Shown here piece after piece: positions 1 through 8,257 of a DNA stretch of 64,000 nucleotides. The position numbers were made by a program, and so were the translations under genes. The DNA is from Enterococcus gallinarum NBRC 100675 (lineage in GTDB: Bacteria; Bacillota; Bacilli; Lactobacillales; Enterococcaceae), in assembly GCF_001544275.1 (NCBI RefSeq), contig NZ_BCQE01000014.1, forward strand, positions 56,215-120,214. Reading direction: 5' to 3'. The first letter of the stretch is position 1. Every line of letters begins with the position of its first letter. The notes under the pieces are model-generated. The model saw only the letters and a list, made by a program, of their open reading frames with translations, was not told the origin of the DNA and made no database searches.

Positions 1-173
1 GTTTGATCGCCACAGCCATTGCGGCAGGTGATCAACCTAAGAGCCAATTTGTGGTCAAGAAAGTAATGCAGCGCAATCCGGAGGCGAAACTTGTTTCCAT
101 CATCGCGTCAAGTCTAGCTGCTGGATTAAATGAAAAGAGTCAGTTTGTTATTCGAAGAATCAATAAAAATTAG
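1..173 (+). CDS. C-terminal fragment of a citrate-operon protein, possibly OadH
   Basis: The window opens inside a reading frame that ends at TAG 171-173 and gives 56 C-terminal residues. The fragment contains an imperfect internal repeat: AAG-DQPKSQFVVKKV near its start and AAG-LNEKSQFVIRRI near its end. It lies 18 bases upstream of the biotin carrier gene. In the Enterococcus faecalis citrate cluster this slot, as I remember it, is held by oadH, a subunit associated with the membrane oxaloacetate decarboxylase. Assignment to OadH rests only on position, because the conserved part of the protein is outside the window. The reading frame itself is clear; the function is inferred. Confidence 0.55.
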   Translation, partial: LIATAIAAGDQPKSQFVVKKVMQRNPEAKLVSIIASSLAAGLNEKSQFVIRRINKN

Positions 174-191
174 CATTTTGGAGGAAAAACA

Positions 192-587
192 ATGTTACGT
201 AAATTTAAAATTTCGATTGATGGCAAAGAATATCTAGTAGAGATGGAAGAAATTGGTGGTACACCACAACCTGTGCTACCAGTTCAACCTGTAGTTGAAA
301 CACCAGCTCCACAAACCGCAACACCAGCCGCAGCCGAGGCACCATCTGTTTCTGAGGCACCCATTGCTGCAGGCGCAGATGCCATGTCTTCTCCAATGCC
401 GGGAACGATTTTGAGAATCTTAGTGAATGTTGGAGATACTGTGGAGGAAAATCAGCCATTGATGATATTAGAAGCCATGAAAATGGAAAATGAGATTGTT
501 GCCGGAAAAGCGGGAACAGTAGCTGGTATTCATGTGAATCAAGGAGAGATGGTCAATCCTGGTGACCCATTGATTACGATTCATTAA
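192..587 (+). CDS. oadD: Biotin carboxyl carrier subunit of oxaloacetate decarboxylase
   Basis: This 131-aa protein is the swinging biotin arm that carries CO2 from the carboxyltransferase OadA to the membrane subunit OadB. Residues 1-20 form a short N-terminal segment, residues 25-62 are a flexible Pro/Ala-rich linker, and residues 63-131 are a biotinyl-lipoyl domain. The biotinylation motif is EAMKMEN, with Lys97 as the expected acceptor. A good GGAGG site precedes the ATG. In enterobacterial OadA this domain is fused to the C-terminus of the carboxyltransferase; here it is a separate gene and the OadA encoded at 6161-7555 lacks it. That fits the split enterococcal enzyme and supports the identification. 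Confidence 0.92.
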   Translation: MLRKFKISIDGKEYLVEMEEIGGTPQPVLPVQPVVETPAPQTATPAAAEAPSVSEAPIAAGADAMSSPMPGTILRILVNVGDTVEENQPLMILEAMKMENEIVAGKAGTVAGIHVNQGEMVNPGDPLITIH

Positions 588-634
588 TAGGGATGAATCA
601 ATAAAAAATTTAATGAATAGAGGAAGTGACGTTA

Positions 635-1750
635 GTGGAAACTCTGATTGAAGGCTTTTTAGGGATGGGACAAGAACCCGGACGGATTGTCATGATGGTA
701 GTCGGTGGCATCCTGATGTATTTAGGAATCAAAAAAGAATATGAACCAACGCTGCTAGTTCCGATGGGACTAGGAACGATTTTAGTAAATTTCCCGAACT
801 CTGGTGTTTTGAGTGCTGGCGGGGAACCTGGTCCTTTTCAAGTATTGTTTGATATGGGGATCTCAACCGAGTTATTTCCATTGCTTTTGTTTATCGGAAT
901 TGGTGCCATGATCGACTTCGGTCCGCTGCTCCAAAATCCTTTTCTTCTTTTATTTGGGGCTGCAGCCCAATTTGGTATTTTCTTTACGATCATCGTCGCT
1001 GTCTTATTAGGATTTGATTTAAATGATGCAGCTTCCATTGGAATCATTGGAGCCGCCGATGGTCCAACATCGATCTTTGTAGCCAACACTTTGAATTCCA
1101 AATATATGGGAGCAATCATGGTTGCTGCTTATTCTTATATGGCTTTGGTGCCGATCATTCAGCCGGTTGCGATCAAGGCGGTCACAACGAAAAAAGAGCG
1201 TTCGATTCGTATGAATTATCGCGCTGGCGAAGTCTCACAAACAGCAAAAATTCTTTTTCCGATCGTTATCTCTGTCGTTGCCGGGCTCATTGCCCCTGTA
1301 TCTCTGCCATTAGTTGGTTTCTTGATGTTCGGAAATCTCTTGAGAGAATGCGGCGTATTAGACCGACTTTCTATCACAGCTCAAAATGAGTTGGTAAACA
1401 TCATTAGTATTTTGTTGGGGCTCTCTATCTCAGTAAAAATGCAGTATGAAGAATTTTTGCAAGTCGATACATTGATGGTGATCGCTTTAGGTCTTGTTGC
1501 CTTCATCATGGACTCTGTAGGTGGTGTCTTGTTTGCAAAAGTGCTGAACCTGTTCAGAAAAGAGAAAATCAATCCAATGATTGGAGCCGCGGGAATTTCT
1601 GCATTTCCTATGTCAAGTCGAGTGATCCAAAAAATGGCAACGGATGAAGACCCACAAAACTTTATTTTGATGCATGCAGCCGGTGCCAATGTTTCTGGTC
1701 AGATTGCTTCAGTTATTGCAGGTGGTTTATTGCTTGCCTTACTAACCTAA
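635..1750 (+). CDS. oadB: Oxaloacetate decarboxylase beta subunit, Na+-pumping membrane protein
   Basis: This polytopic membrane protein of about 371 aa belongs to the OadB/MmdB/GcdB family, which couples decarboxylation of carboxybiotin to Na+ export. The family signature GAADGPTSIF is present at about residues 145-155, including the Asp needed for ion translocation, and many hydrophobic helices are visible. A GTG at 626 is also in frame, but it touches the AGAGGA ribosome-binding site at 619-624, so GTG 635 (VETLIEGF) is the more likely start. The gene lies between oadD and the tiny OadG-like gene in one operon. Family assignment is secure; the exact start is inferred from spacing. Confidence 0.92.
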   Translation: METLIEGFLGMGQEPGRIVMMVVGGILMYLGIKKEYEPTLLVPMGLGTILVNFPNSGVLSAGGEPGPFQVLFDMGISTELFPLLLFIGIGAMIDFGPLLQNPFLLLFGAAAQFGIFFTIIVAVLLGFDLNDAASIGIIGAADGPTSIFVANTLNSKYMGAIMVAAYSYMALVPIIQPVAIKAVTTKKERSIRMNYRAGEVSQTAKILFPIVISVVAGLIAPVSLPLVGFLMFGNLLRECGVLDRLSITAQNELVNIISILLGLSISVKMQYEEFLQVDTLMVIALGLVAFIMDSVGGVLFAKVLNLFRKEKINPMIGAAGISAFPMSSRVIQKMATDEDPQNFILMHAAGANVSGQIASVIAGGLLLALLT

Positions 1751-1765
1751 GAAAGGAGAGATTCG

Positions 1766-1891
1766 ATGTCAGCAGATTTAATGAAATCACTGGAATTATT
1801 AGTGCTAGGATGGGGCGGCGTCTTCGTGGTTATCTTGATTATCTATCTTGCTTCGATGCTGCTCAGCAAACTTTTTCCAATAAAAAAATAA
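1766..1891 (+). CDS. OadG-related small membrane subunit (41 aa)
   Basis: ATG 1766 follows an excellent AAAGGAGAG site and opens a 41-codon frame ending at TAA 1889. The peptide has an N-terminal polar stretch, one strongly hydrophobic helix (residues 15-34, rich in V, I and L) and a basic end, PIKK. This is the size and layout of the small OadG-related transporter subunits found next to oadB in lactic acid bacteria, where they are thought to anchor or assemble the decarboxylase. It lacks the Zn-binding tail of the longer enterobacterial gamma subunits. It sits 15 bases after oadB and 21 bases before citC, clearly within the operon. Confidence 0.8.
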   Translation: MSADLMKSLELLVLGWGGVFVVILIIYLASMLLSKLFPIKK

Positions 1892-1912
1892 AAAGATAAA
1901 GAAGAGACGTTT

Positions 1913-2899
1913 ATGTATTCATTAAAACGGCTATGGCTAAGAGATCAAGGAGTCTATAAACAGTGGGCTTCCTTGATGGATCGAGCCGGTCTGAATAAAG
2001 AGGAAGAACTTGATTACACAGTGGGAATCTACGATAACGATTTACTGGTTGCTACTGGATCCTATTATCACAACATATTGAAATGCTTGGTTGTTTGCAA
2101 AGCCTTTCAATCAGAAAATCTACTGACGGAAATCATTCAGCATCTGGTTGATCGCTTGGCAGAAGAAGGAGAACAGCATTATTTCTTGTATTCAAAACCT
2201 AGCAATGAATTGATCTTTCGCTCACTAGGGTTTCAGAAAATCATCGCAACCTCAGAAATTCTTTTTATGGAACGAGGATTGCCAAATTTTGCGAGCTATC
2301 TTTCTACGCTGGCTAAAGGGAAAAAAATGGGGATCGGAAGCGGCATAGTGATGAATGCCAATCCCTTTACCAAAGGACATCAGTATCTTGTCGAGACAGC
2401 TGCGCAACAGAGTCAGCAAGTTTATGTCTTTGTGTTATCCGAAGATCGTTCAGAGTTTTCGACTGCAGACCGGATGGAAATGGTAAAACGTGGAGTCGCA
2501 CACTTGTCCAATGTAACGGTTTTTCCCACCAATGATTACCTTGTATCTTCCGCAACGTTTCCTTCCTATTTTCTGAAAGACAGTGCCATAGAAACAGTAG
2601 CGAAGATCCAGGCAAAGGTTGATGCGCAACTGTTTAAAGAGAAGATAGCACCTGTATTAGACATTCGGACACGGTTTGTCGGAGAAGAACCCTATTCAAA
2701 GGTGACCGATACGTATAATCATGCGATGCAGGAAATGTTTGGCGACTCATTAGAATTGGTTATTTTACCTAGATTGAGTATCGATGGTGAGATCATAAGT
2801 GCTACTAAAGTTAGAGAAGCCTTGAAAAATCAGGATGACCGCCGTTTGAGACAATTTTTGCCATCAACGACATATCATTATTTAAAAAACGAGAGGTGA
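1913..2899 (+). CDS. citC: [Citrate (pro-3S)-lyase] ligase (citrate lyase acetylating enzyme)
   Basis: CitC acetylates the thiol of the prosthetic group on CitD using acetate and ATP, which activates citrate lyase. The protein has 328 aa, normal for the family. Residues 1-130 look like a GNAT-type acetyltransferase domain. From about residue 140 it has a nucleotidyltransferase domain with the motif NANPFTKGHQYLV, equivalent to the HxGH-type adenylyl-transfer signature, and the conserved SATKVREAL near the C-terminus. It precedes citD by 6 bases, the usual order citCDEF. I see no damage. Confidence 0.95.
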   Translation: MYSLKRLWLRDQGVYKQWASLMDRAGLNKEEELDYTVGIYDNDLLVATGSYYHNILKCLVVCKAFQSENLLTEIIQHLVDRLAEEGEQHYFLYSKPSNELIFRSLGFQKIIATSEILFMERGLPNFASYLSTLAKGKKMGIGSGIVMNANPFTKGHQYLVETAAQQSQQVYVFVLSEDRSEFSTADRMEMVKRGVAHLSNVTVFPTNDYLVSSATFPSYFLKDSAIETVAKIQAKVDAQLFKEKIAPVLDIRTRFVGEEPYSKVTDTYNHAMQEMFGDSLELVILPRLSIDGEIISATKVREALKNQDDRRLRQFLPSTTYHYLKNER

Positions 2900-2905
2900 A
2901 ACCCT

Positions 2906-3214
2906 ATGGAAATTACACAAATCGCAGTGGCCGGTACAGTAGAGTCGAGCGACATTTTGATTACTGTCGAGCCGACTGAAACAGACGAGATCCAAATTTC
3001 TTTGGAAAGCAGTGTAGAGAAACAATTTGGTCAACAAATCAAAAAGGTGATCGAAGAGACCATCAAAAATTTAGGGATCAAGTCTATTCGAGTAGCTGCC
3101 GTTGATAAAGGCGCTTTGGATTGTACGATTCAAGCTCGAACCATTACCGCGATTCATCGGGCAGCAAAAAAAGACGAATATGATTGGAAGGAGATTGATT
3201 CATGGAACGCTTAA
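2906..3214 (+). CDS. citD: Citrate lyase acyl carrier protein (gamma subunit)
   Basis: This 102-aa acyl carrier subunit of citrate lyase carries the phosphoribosyl-dephospho-CoA group on which acetyl and citryl thioesters form. The conserved N-terminal motif AGTVESSD places the modified serine at Ser14, as in other CitD proteins. The gene begins 6 bases after citC and its last 13 bases overlap the start of citE, suggesting translational coupling of lyase subunits that must be made in equal amounts. CitX encoded at 5617-6168 attaches the prosthetic group. Confidence 0.95.
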   Translation: MEITQIAVAGTVESSDILITVEPTETDEIQISLESSVEKQFGQQIKKVIEETIKNLGIKSIRVAAVDKGALDCTIQARTITAIHRAAKKDEYDWKEIDSWNA

Positions 3215-4089
3215 GAAGAACCATGATGTTTGTTCCAGGTGCAAATGCAGCAATGCTAAGGGACGCACCCTTATATGGTGCAGACTCAATTATGTTTGAT
3301 TTAGAAGATGCCGTTTCTCTTAAAGAAAAAGACTCCGCGCGTACATTGGTGCACTTTGCATTGAAAACATTTGATTACAGCAATGTAGAAACAGTCGTAC
3401 GGATCAATAGTTTGGAGGCAGGTGGCGCCCAAGATGTCGAAGCAATGGTTTTGGCTGGCGTTGAGGTTATTCGCTTACCAAAAACAGAGACAGCACAAGA
3501 TATTTTAGATGTGGATGCGGTCATTGCATCTGTTGAAAAAGACAATCAGATTCCAGTGGGCACAACAAAAATGATGGCAGCCATTGAATCTGCAGAAGGG
3601 GTATTGAACGCACGGGAAATTGCCAAAGCGTCAGAGCGACTGATCGGAATTGCTTTAGGAGCAGAAGATTATGTCACAAATATGAAAACCAAGCGCTATC
3701 CGGATGGGCAGGAATTATCCTTTGCCCGCAACATGATTCTGCATGCAGCCAGAGCTGCAGGAATCGCGGCTATCGATACCGTCTATTCGGACGTGGACAA
3801 TGTAACAGGATTCCAAAATGAAGTGCAACAAATCAAGCAACTAGGATTTGATGGGAAGTCCGTGATCAATCCACGACAAATCCCATTGGTAAATGCGATT
3901 TATACACCGACTGACAAAGAAATCCAGAATGCCAAAGAAGTCATCTGGGGCATTCGTGAGGCGGAAGCAAAAGGCTCCGGAGTTATTTCAGTCAATGGAA
4001 AAATGGTGGACAAGCCCATCGTTGAACGGGCACAGCGAGTGATTGCATTGGCTAAGGCCGCGAAGTTGATTACGGAGGAGGAGATTTAG
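3202..4089 (+). CDS. citE: Citrate lyase beta subunit (citryl-ACP lyase)
   Basis: CitE cleaves citryl-ACP into oxaloacetate and acetyl-ACP. The 295-aa protein is full length and is a HpcH/HpaI-type TIM barrel: the N-terminal strand [15 protein letters not shown], the metal-binding region MFDLEDAVS, then [12 protein letters not shown] and the conserved ALGAEDYV motif with its acidic metal ligand. The frame overlaps the end of citD by 13 bases and stops 2 bases before citF. All expected family motifs are visible. Confidence 0.95.
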   Translation: MERLRRTMMFVPGANAAMLRDAPLYGADSIMFDLEDAVSLKEKDSARTLVHFALKTFDYSNVETVVRINSLEAGGAQDVEAMVLAGVEVIRLPKTETAQDILDVDAVIASVEKDNQIPVGTTKMMAAIESAEGVLNAREIAKASERLIGIALGAEDYVTNMKTKRYPDGQELSFARNMILHAARAAGIAAIDTVYSDVDNVTGFQNEVQQIKQLGFDGKSVINPRQIPLVNAIYTPTDKEIQNAKEVIWGIREAEAKGSGVISVNGKMVDKPIVERAQRVIALAKAAKLITEEEI

Positions 4090-4091
4090 GC

Positions 4092-5624
4092 ATGGTCATG
4101 AACAAAGTAGGCAAAGATATTCCACAAGTATATGCGGATCAATACGGTGTGTTCGAAGGAGAATTGGTGCATATCGATACGTATCAAGAAGCGAGTCGTA
4201 CCGTTACTCCCGTTCGCCCAAGAGATACCAAACTTCTTGGTAGTATTCGTGAAGCCATCGAAAAGACAGGGCTGAAAGATGGCATGACGATTTCCTTCCA
4301 CCATCATTTTCGTGAAGGGGATTATGTCATGAATATGGTCTTGGAAGAAATCGCTAATATGGGTATCAAAAATATTTCGATTGCCCCGAGCTCCATCGCA
4401 AACGTCCATGCACCATTGATTGACCATATCAAAAATGGCGTTGTCACCAATATTACTTCCAGCGGATTGAGAGACAATGTAGGGGCGGCGATTTCAGCAG
4501 GAATCATGGAAAATCCTGTTGTGATCCGTTCACATGGCGGTCGTGCTCGGGCCATTGCCGCTGGTGATGTGCATATCGACGTGGCTTTTTTAGGCGCACC
4601 AAGTGCAGATGCTTATGGTAATGCCAATGGGACAGTAGGAAAAGCCACCTGTGGGTCATTAGGGTACGCAATGATCGATGCAAAATATGCAGATAAAGTC
4701 GTGATCATCACAGATACGCTGGTACCATTTCCGAATACACCAATCAGTATTCCGCAAACCGATGTGGATTATGTGGTTGAAGTGGAAGCAATCGGTGACC
4801 CACAAGGGATTGCCAAAGGGGCAACTCGCTTTACCAAAAATCCGAAAGAACTATTGATCGCAGAATACGCAGCAAAAGTGATCACAAATTCTCCTTACTA
4901 TAAAGAGGGTTTCTCCTTTCAAACAGGTACCGGTGGTGCTGCATTAGCTGTTTCCCGCTTTTTGCGCGAAGCGATGCTGAAAGACGGAATAAAAGCGAGC
5001 TTTGCATTAGGCGGGATTACCAATGCAATGGTGGAACTATTGGAGGAAGGATTGGTTGAAAAAATTATTGATGTACAAGATTTCGATCATTCTTCAGCCC
5101 TTTCATTAGGAAGCAATGCCGGACACTATGAAATCGATGCCGAGATGTATGCTTCGCCGTTAAGTAAAGGCTCGGTGATCAACCAATTAGACACCGCCAT
5201 TTTGTCTGCATTGGAAATCGATACAGACTACAATGTGAACGTAATGACAGGATCTGATGGTGTGATTCGCGGCGCATCAGGCGGGCACTCTGATACGAGT
5301 ATGGCATGCAAAATGAGTCTCGTTATTTCCCCATTAGTGCGAGGCAGAATTCCAACGATCGTTGACAAAGTAAATACGGTGGTCACTCCAGGAACAAGTA
5401 TCGATGTGATCGTGACAGAAGTAGGGATTGCCATCAATCCAGCACGTCAAGATTTGATTGAACAGTTTAAAACATTAGATGTGCCTCAGTATACGATCGA
5501 AGAGTTAAAAGAGAAAGCTTACCAGATTGTTGGAACGCCTGAAGCCATTCACTATGGCGATAAAGTAGTGGCATTGATTGAATACCGCGATGGCACCCTC
5601 ATTGATGTTGTGAGAAATGTGTAG
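4092..5624 (+). CDS. citF: Citrate lyase alpha subunit (citrate:acetyl-ACP transferase)
   Basis: CitF exchanges the acetyl group on CitD for citrate, forming citryl-ACP. At 510 aa it has the standard length. It is a CoA-transferase-fold protein with the segment SFHHHFREGDYVMN near residue 65 and glycine-rich loops such as QTGTGGAALAVSRF around residue 280. A GAGGAGGAG site about nine bases upstream supports ATG 4092; a second ATG two codons later is possible. The gene end overlaps the start of citX by 8 bases. Confidence 0.95.
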   Translation: MVMNKVGKDIPQVYADQYGVFEGELVHIDTYQEASRTVTPVRPRDTKLLGSIREAIEKTGLKDGMTISFHHHFREGDYVMNMVLEEIANMGIKNISIAPSSIANVHAPLIDHIKNGVVTNITSSGLRDNVGAAISAGIMENPVVIRSHGGRARAIAAGDVHIDVAFLGAPSADAYGNANGTVGKATCGSLGYAMIDAKYADKVVIITDTLVPFPNTPISIPQTDVDYVVEVEAIGDPQGIAKGATRFTKNPKELLIAEYAAKVITNSPYYKEGFSFQTGTGGAALAVSRFLREAMLKDGIKASFALGGITNAMVELLEEGLVEKIIDVQDFDHSSALSLGSNAGHYEIDAEMYASPLSKGSVINQLDTAILSALEIDTDYNVNVMTGSDGVIRGASGGHSDTSMACKMSLVISPLVRGRIPTIVDKVNTVVTPGTSIDVIVTEVGIAINPARQDLIEQFKTLDVPQYTIEELKEKAYQIVGTPEAIHYGDKVVALIEYRDGTLIDVVRNV

Positions 5625-6168
5625 CTTGTTATTTGAGGGACCGGAAGTTTCATTAGCAGAAGTATTGGCGGCGAGAGAACAGCGTGCAAAACGGCAAAAA
5701 GAGTTACTGGAGTCGGCGCCCCAATACACACTGCTGTCGGCCACCATGAATATTCCCGGACCTGTCAAAACATCAGCTGGATTAGAAGTCGTTTTTAAAA
5801 GTTTGATGGATGAAGTCGAATTAGCTGTGGCCGATGTTTTTTCTTTCCTTCATCTTTATCGAAATGAAAAAACTGGTTATGAATATTTTCTTTTACTTCC
5901 TTTAAAAAAAGAAGAATTAAAGAAAAGGATGGTGAAACTTGAAGAAAGCCATCCTTATGGGCGATTAGCCGATCTTGATGTGCTCTGGCTAGAAGCGGGT
6001 GAAGTGCAGTCGATCAGTCGCGAAGCGTTAGACTACCCCAAACGCCGCTGTTTTGTTTGTGACAAGGAAGCAAAACTATGTGGACGATCAAGAAGGCATT
6101 CTGTCGAAACAATACAGCAAAAAATAAATGAACTCGTTTCAAAAGGAAGGATGCAAGCAGATGACTAA
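5617..6168 (+). CDS. citX: Apo-citrate lyase phosphoribosyl-dephospho-CoA transferase
   Basis: CitX (183 aa) transfers the phosphoribosyl-dephospho-CoA group to Ser14 of CitD. The C-terminal family signature is clear: PKRRCFVCDKEAKLCGRSRRHS, written here as two halves, RRCFVCD and LCGRSRRHS. It overlaps the end of citF by 8 bases, and its own end overlaps the start of oadA by 8 bases, so the three are translationally linked. This is a stand-alone CitX, not a CitXG fusion, so triphosphoribosyl-dephospho-CoA must be made by a CitG encoded elsewhere. Confidence 0.92.
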   Translation: MCSLLFEGPEVSLAEVLAAREQRAKRQKELLESAPQYTLLSATMNIPGPVKTSAGLEVVFKSLMDEVELAVADVFSFLHLYRNEKTGYEYFLLLPLKKEELKKRMVKLEESHPYGRLADLDVLWLEAGEVQSISREALDYPKRRCFVCDKEAKLCGRSRRHSVETIQQKINELVSKGRMQADD

Positions 6169-7555
6169 GAAAATTCAATTCATGGAAACAGTCTTACGTG
6201 ACGGCCAACAAAGCTTGATTGCTACCAGAATGCCGACGTCAGATATGTTGCCCATCATCAAAACATTGGATGAAGTAGGCTACCATTCATTAGAAATGTG
6301 GGGCGGAGCAACCTTTGATTCATGTATTCGTTTCTTAAATGAAGATCCTTGGGAACGTCTACGGCAGATTCGCCGCGAAGTGAAGAACACCAAATTGCAG
6401 ATGCTTCTTCGGGGGCAAAACTTACTGGGATACAAAAATTATGCGGATGATGTGGTGCGAAAATTTGTTGAGACGTCGATCAAAAACGGCATCGATATTA
6501 TTCGTGTATTTGATGCGTTGAACGATACCCGAAATTTGGCGACTTCTATCACAACAGCTAAAGAAGCTGGCGGTCATTGTCAAACAGCGATCTCTTATAC
6601 AACCAGCGAAGTGCATACCGTTGCATATTTTGTGCACTTAGCAAAAGAAATGGCGGATCTTGGAGCTGATTCGATTTGTATCAAAGATATGGCTGGTGTG
6701 CTGACCCCTCAGATCGGATTTGAATTGGTCAGTCGAATCAAAGATGCTGTGGATCTGCCATTAGAGGTCCACACCCACGCCACCAGTGGTATTTCAGAAA
6801 TGACTTATTTGAAAGTTGCAGAAGCTGGAGCAGATATAATTGATACAGCAATTTCTTCATTTGCAGGGGGAACGAGTCAGCCAGCAACAGAATCTGTGGC
6901 GATTGCCTTGGAAGAACTAGGATTTGAGACAAACCTGGACAAAAAGAAATTGGCTGAAGTTGCTGATTATTTCAATCCAATCCGTGATCGGTTCCGAGAG
7001 GAAGGGATCTTGAATCCGAAAGTCAAAGATACAGAACCAAAAACATTGATTTATCAAGTGCCTGGTGGGATGTTATCCAACTTATTGAGCCAGTTGACAG
7101 AACAAGGTCTGCAGGACAAGTACGAAGAAGTATTGGCCGAAGTGCCAAAAGTGCGTGCCGATCTTGGATTTCCTCCTTTAGTTACCCCTTTGTCTCAAAT
7201 GGTTGGCACACAGGCGTTGATGAATGTGATTTCTGGTGAACGCTACAAATTAGTCCCAACGGAGATCAAGGATTACGTTCGTGGTCTTTACGGTCGTCCT
7301 CCGGCACCGATCAAAACAGAGATCCAAGAAAAAATCATTGGAACAGAAGCGATGATCACCGAACGTCCAGCAGATTTGATTCCGCCGCAGCTCCCTGCAT
7401 TCGAGCAAGAAATCAATGAATATGCCAAAACGGAAGAAGATGTGCTGATGTATGCACTTTTCCCAGCTCAAGCAAAAGATTTCTTGGGAAGACGAGAAGA
7501 TCCGTTTTATGATGTGGCAATCCAGACAGTCGACGTAACTATCGCGATCCCATAA
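6161..7555 (+). CDS. oadA: Oxaloacetate decarboxylase alpha subunit (carboxyltransferase only)
   Basis: OadA moves the carboxyl group of oxaloacetate to biotin on OadD, giving pyruvate. The pyruvate-carboxylase-like TIM barrel is evident: ETVLRDGQQSL with the metal-binding Asp14, SICIKDMAGVL with the lysine expected to be carbamylated, and EVHTHATSG with the HxH metal ligands. A conserved carboxylase domain follows to residue 464. An in-frame ATG at 6128 exists, but the AAGGAAGG site at 6143-6150 lies 10 bases before ATG 6161 and fixes the start. No biotin domain is present, consistent with a separate OadD. This is the last gene before a terminator. Confidence 0.94.
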   Translation: MTKKIQFMETVLRDGQQSLIATRMPTSDMLPIIKTLDEVGYHSLEMWGGATFDSCIRFLNEDPWERLRQIRREVKNTKLQMLLRGQNLLGYKNYADDVVRKFVETSIKNGIDIIRVFDALNDTRNLATSITTAKEAGGHCQTAISYTTSEVHTVAYFVHLAKEMADLGADSICIKDMAGVLTPQIGFELVSRIKDAVDLPLEVHTHATSGISEMTYLKVAEAGADIIDTAISSFAGGTSQPATESVAIALEELGFETNLDKKKLAEVADYFNPIRDRFREEGILNPKVKDTEPKTLIYQVPGGMLSNLLSQLTEQGLQDKYEEVLAEVPKVRADLGFPPLVTPLSQMVGTQALMNVISGERYKLVPTEIKDYVRGLYGRPPAPIKTEIQEKIIGTEAMITERPADLIPPQLPAFEQEINEYAKTEEDVLMYALFPAQAKDFLGRREDPFYDVAIQTVDVTIAIP

Positions 7556-7560
7556 AAAGA

Positions 7561-7627
7561 AAATGACTGAAACGTTTCTGAACGAGAAAACACTTTGTTT
7601 CAACTCAGACGTTTCAGTCATTTTTTT
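7561..7627 (+). terminator. Terminator of the citrate operon
   Basis: A 14-bp inverted repeat (AATGACTGAAACGT and its complement) encloses a loop of about 30 bases that can fold further, and is followed by seven Ts. It starts 6 bases after the oadA stop and marks the end of the operon. Confidence 0.85.
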
Positions 7628-7656
7628 ATGGCTAATAGAAGTAAAAAGGGGAAAAA

Positions 7657-7725
7657 ATGACCATTCAACAATTGATCGCAGCAGTGTATTTTTATTTTTG
7701 GCAAGCGAGAAATAAAAACAAATAG
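7657..7725 (+). CDS. Possible 22-aa microprotein
   Basis: ATG 7657 is preceded by AAAAAGGGGA, a usable ribosome-binding site, and opens a 22-codon frame ending at TAG 7723. The peptide has a hydrophobic, aromatic middle (LIAAVYFYFW) and a basic tail (ARNKNK), the look of a tiny membrane peptide. It stands alone between the citrate operon terminator and another terminator at 7763-7805. I recognise no homologue, and a frame of this length can occur by chance. Confidence 0.3.
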   Translation: MTIQQLIAAVYFYFWQARNKNK

Positions 7726-7762
7726 AAAAAAGGATTTGCTAGAGAATATTTTTTAACAAAAC

Positions 7763-7805
7763 AAAAAGAGTGGTCAACAATCAATGGTCGACGACTCTTT
7801 TTCAA
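7763..7805. terminator. Bidirectional terminator
   Basis: An AAAAAGAGT / ACTCTTTTT inverted repeat, extended by a few interior pairs, has an A-run on one side and a T-run on the other. It can serve the small ORF on the plus strand and the 48-aa gene on the minus strand. Confidence 0.7.
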
Positions 7806-7814
7806 TAGTTTAGG

Positions 7815-7961
7815 TTATCCAATTTTTTTAACTCTCCCGCCAATTTTATTTGCGAAGCGTTCGGCATCTTCTTTGCATGTATAAGTCAAAGCAATTGATT
7901 TATCTCGAGTTCTTTTTCCTTGTGCTGTCAGATAACCATGAAATATCTTGATAGCATACAC
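7815..7961 (-). CDS. Uncharacterised 48-aa basic protein
   Basis: On the minus strand a near-perfect AGGAGGTGG site (7970-7978) lies 8 bases before GTG 7961, which opens a 48-codon frame ending at 7815. The protein is basic, starts MYAIKIFHGYLTAQGKRTRD and contains CKEDAERFANKIGG. That resembles the short phage- or plasmid-type proteins in which a beta hairpin is followed by a helix with a DAE.(F/A)A..(I/F)GG motif. It lies between the citrate operon and the Mga-like regulator and is followed by a terminator. The strong ribosome-binding site makes it likely real; its function is unknown. Confidence 0.6.
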   Translation of the reverse strand: MYAIKIFHGYLTAQGKRTRDKSIALTYTCKEDAERFANKIGGRVKKIG

Positions 7962-8257
7962 TGCACTATCCACCTCCTCTACCTTTAAAGAATAACAAAA
8001 ATACCGCTTACAATCAAGGGTTCTTTAACAAAAAATAACAAATTTAACAGATTTTCGATCTATTTTCGTCAATTTACCTTTTTTTGCATAACAGACTCCC
8101 TTTTTCTCGTATAAATCATGAAAGCAGGTGCCTGCTAAAAGCCTGGAGTCGGTTATAATTCCTTCACAGAGCGTATAATAAGTGAAGGAACATATACGAA
8201 AGATGTGAACAGTTATTTTAGTAATAAGACCACTGAACAATCAGGAGGAGAAAAGGG

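Noticed and set aside
3102..3299. 65-codon plus-strand frame across citD and citE
   Set aside because: Out of frame with both genes and lacking a start signal; both genes are fully accounted for.
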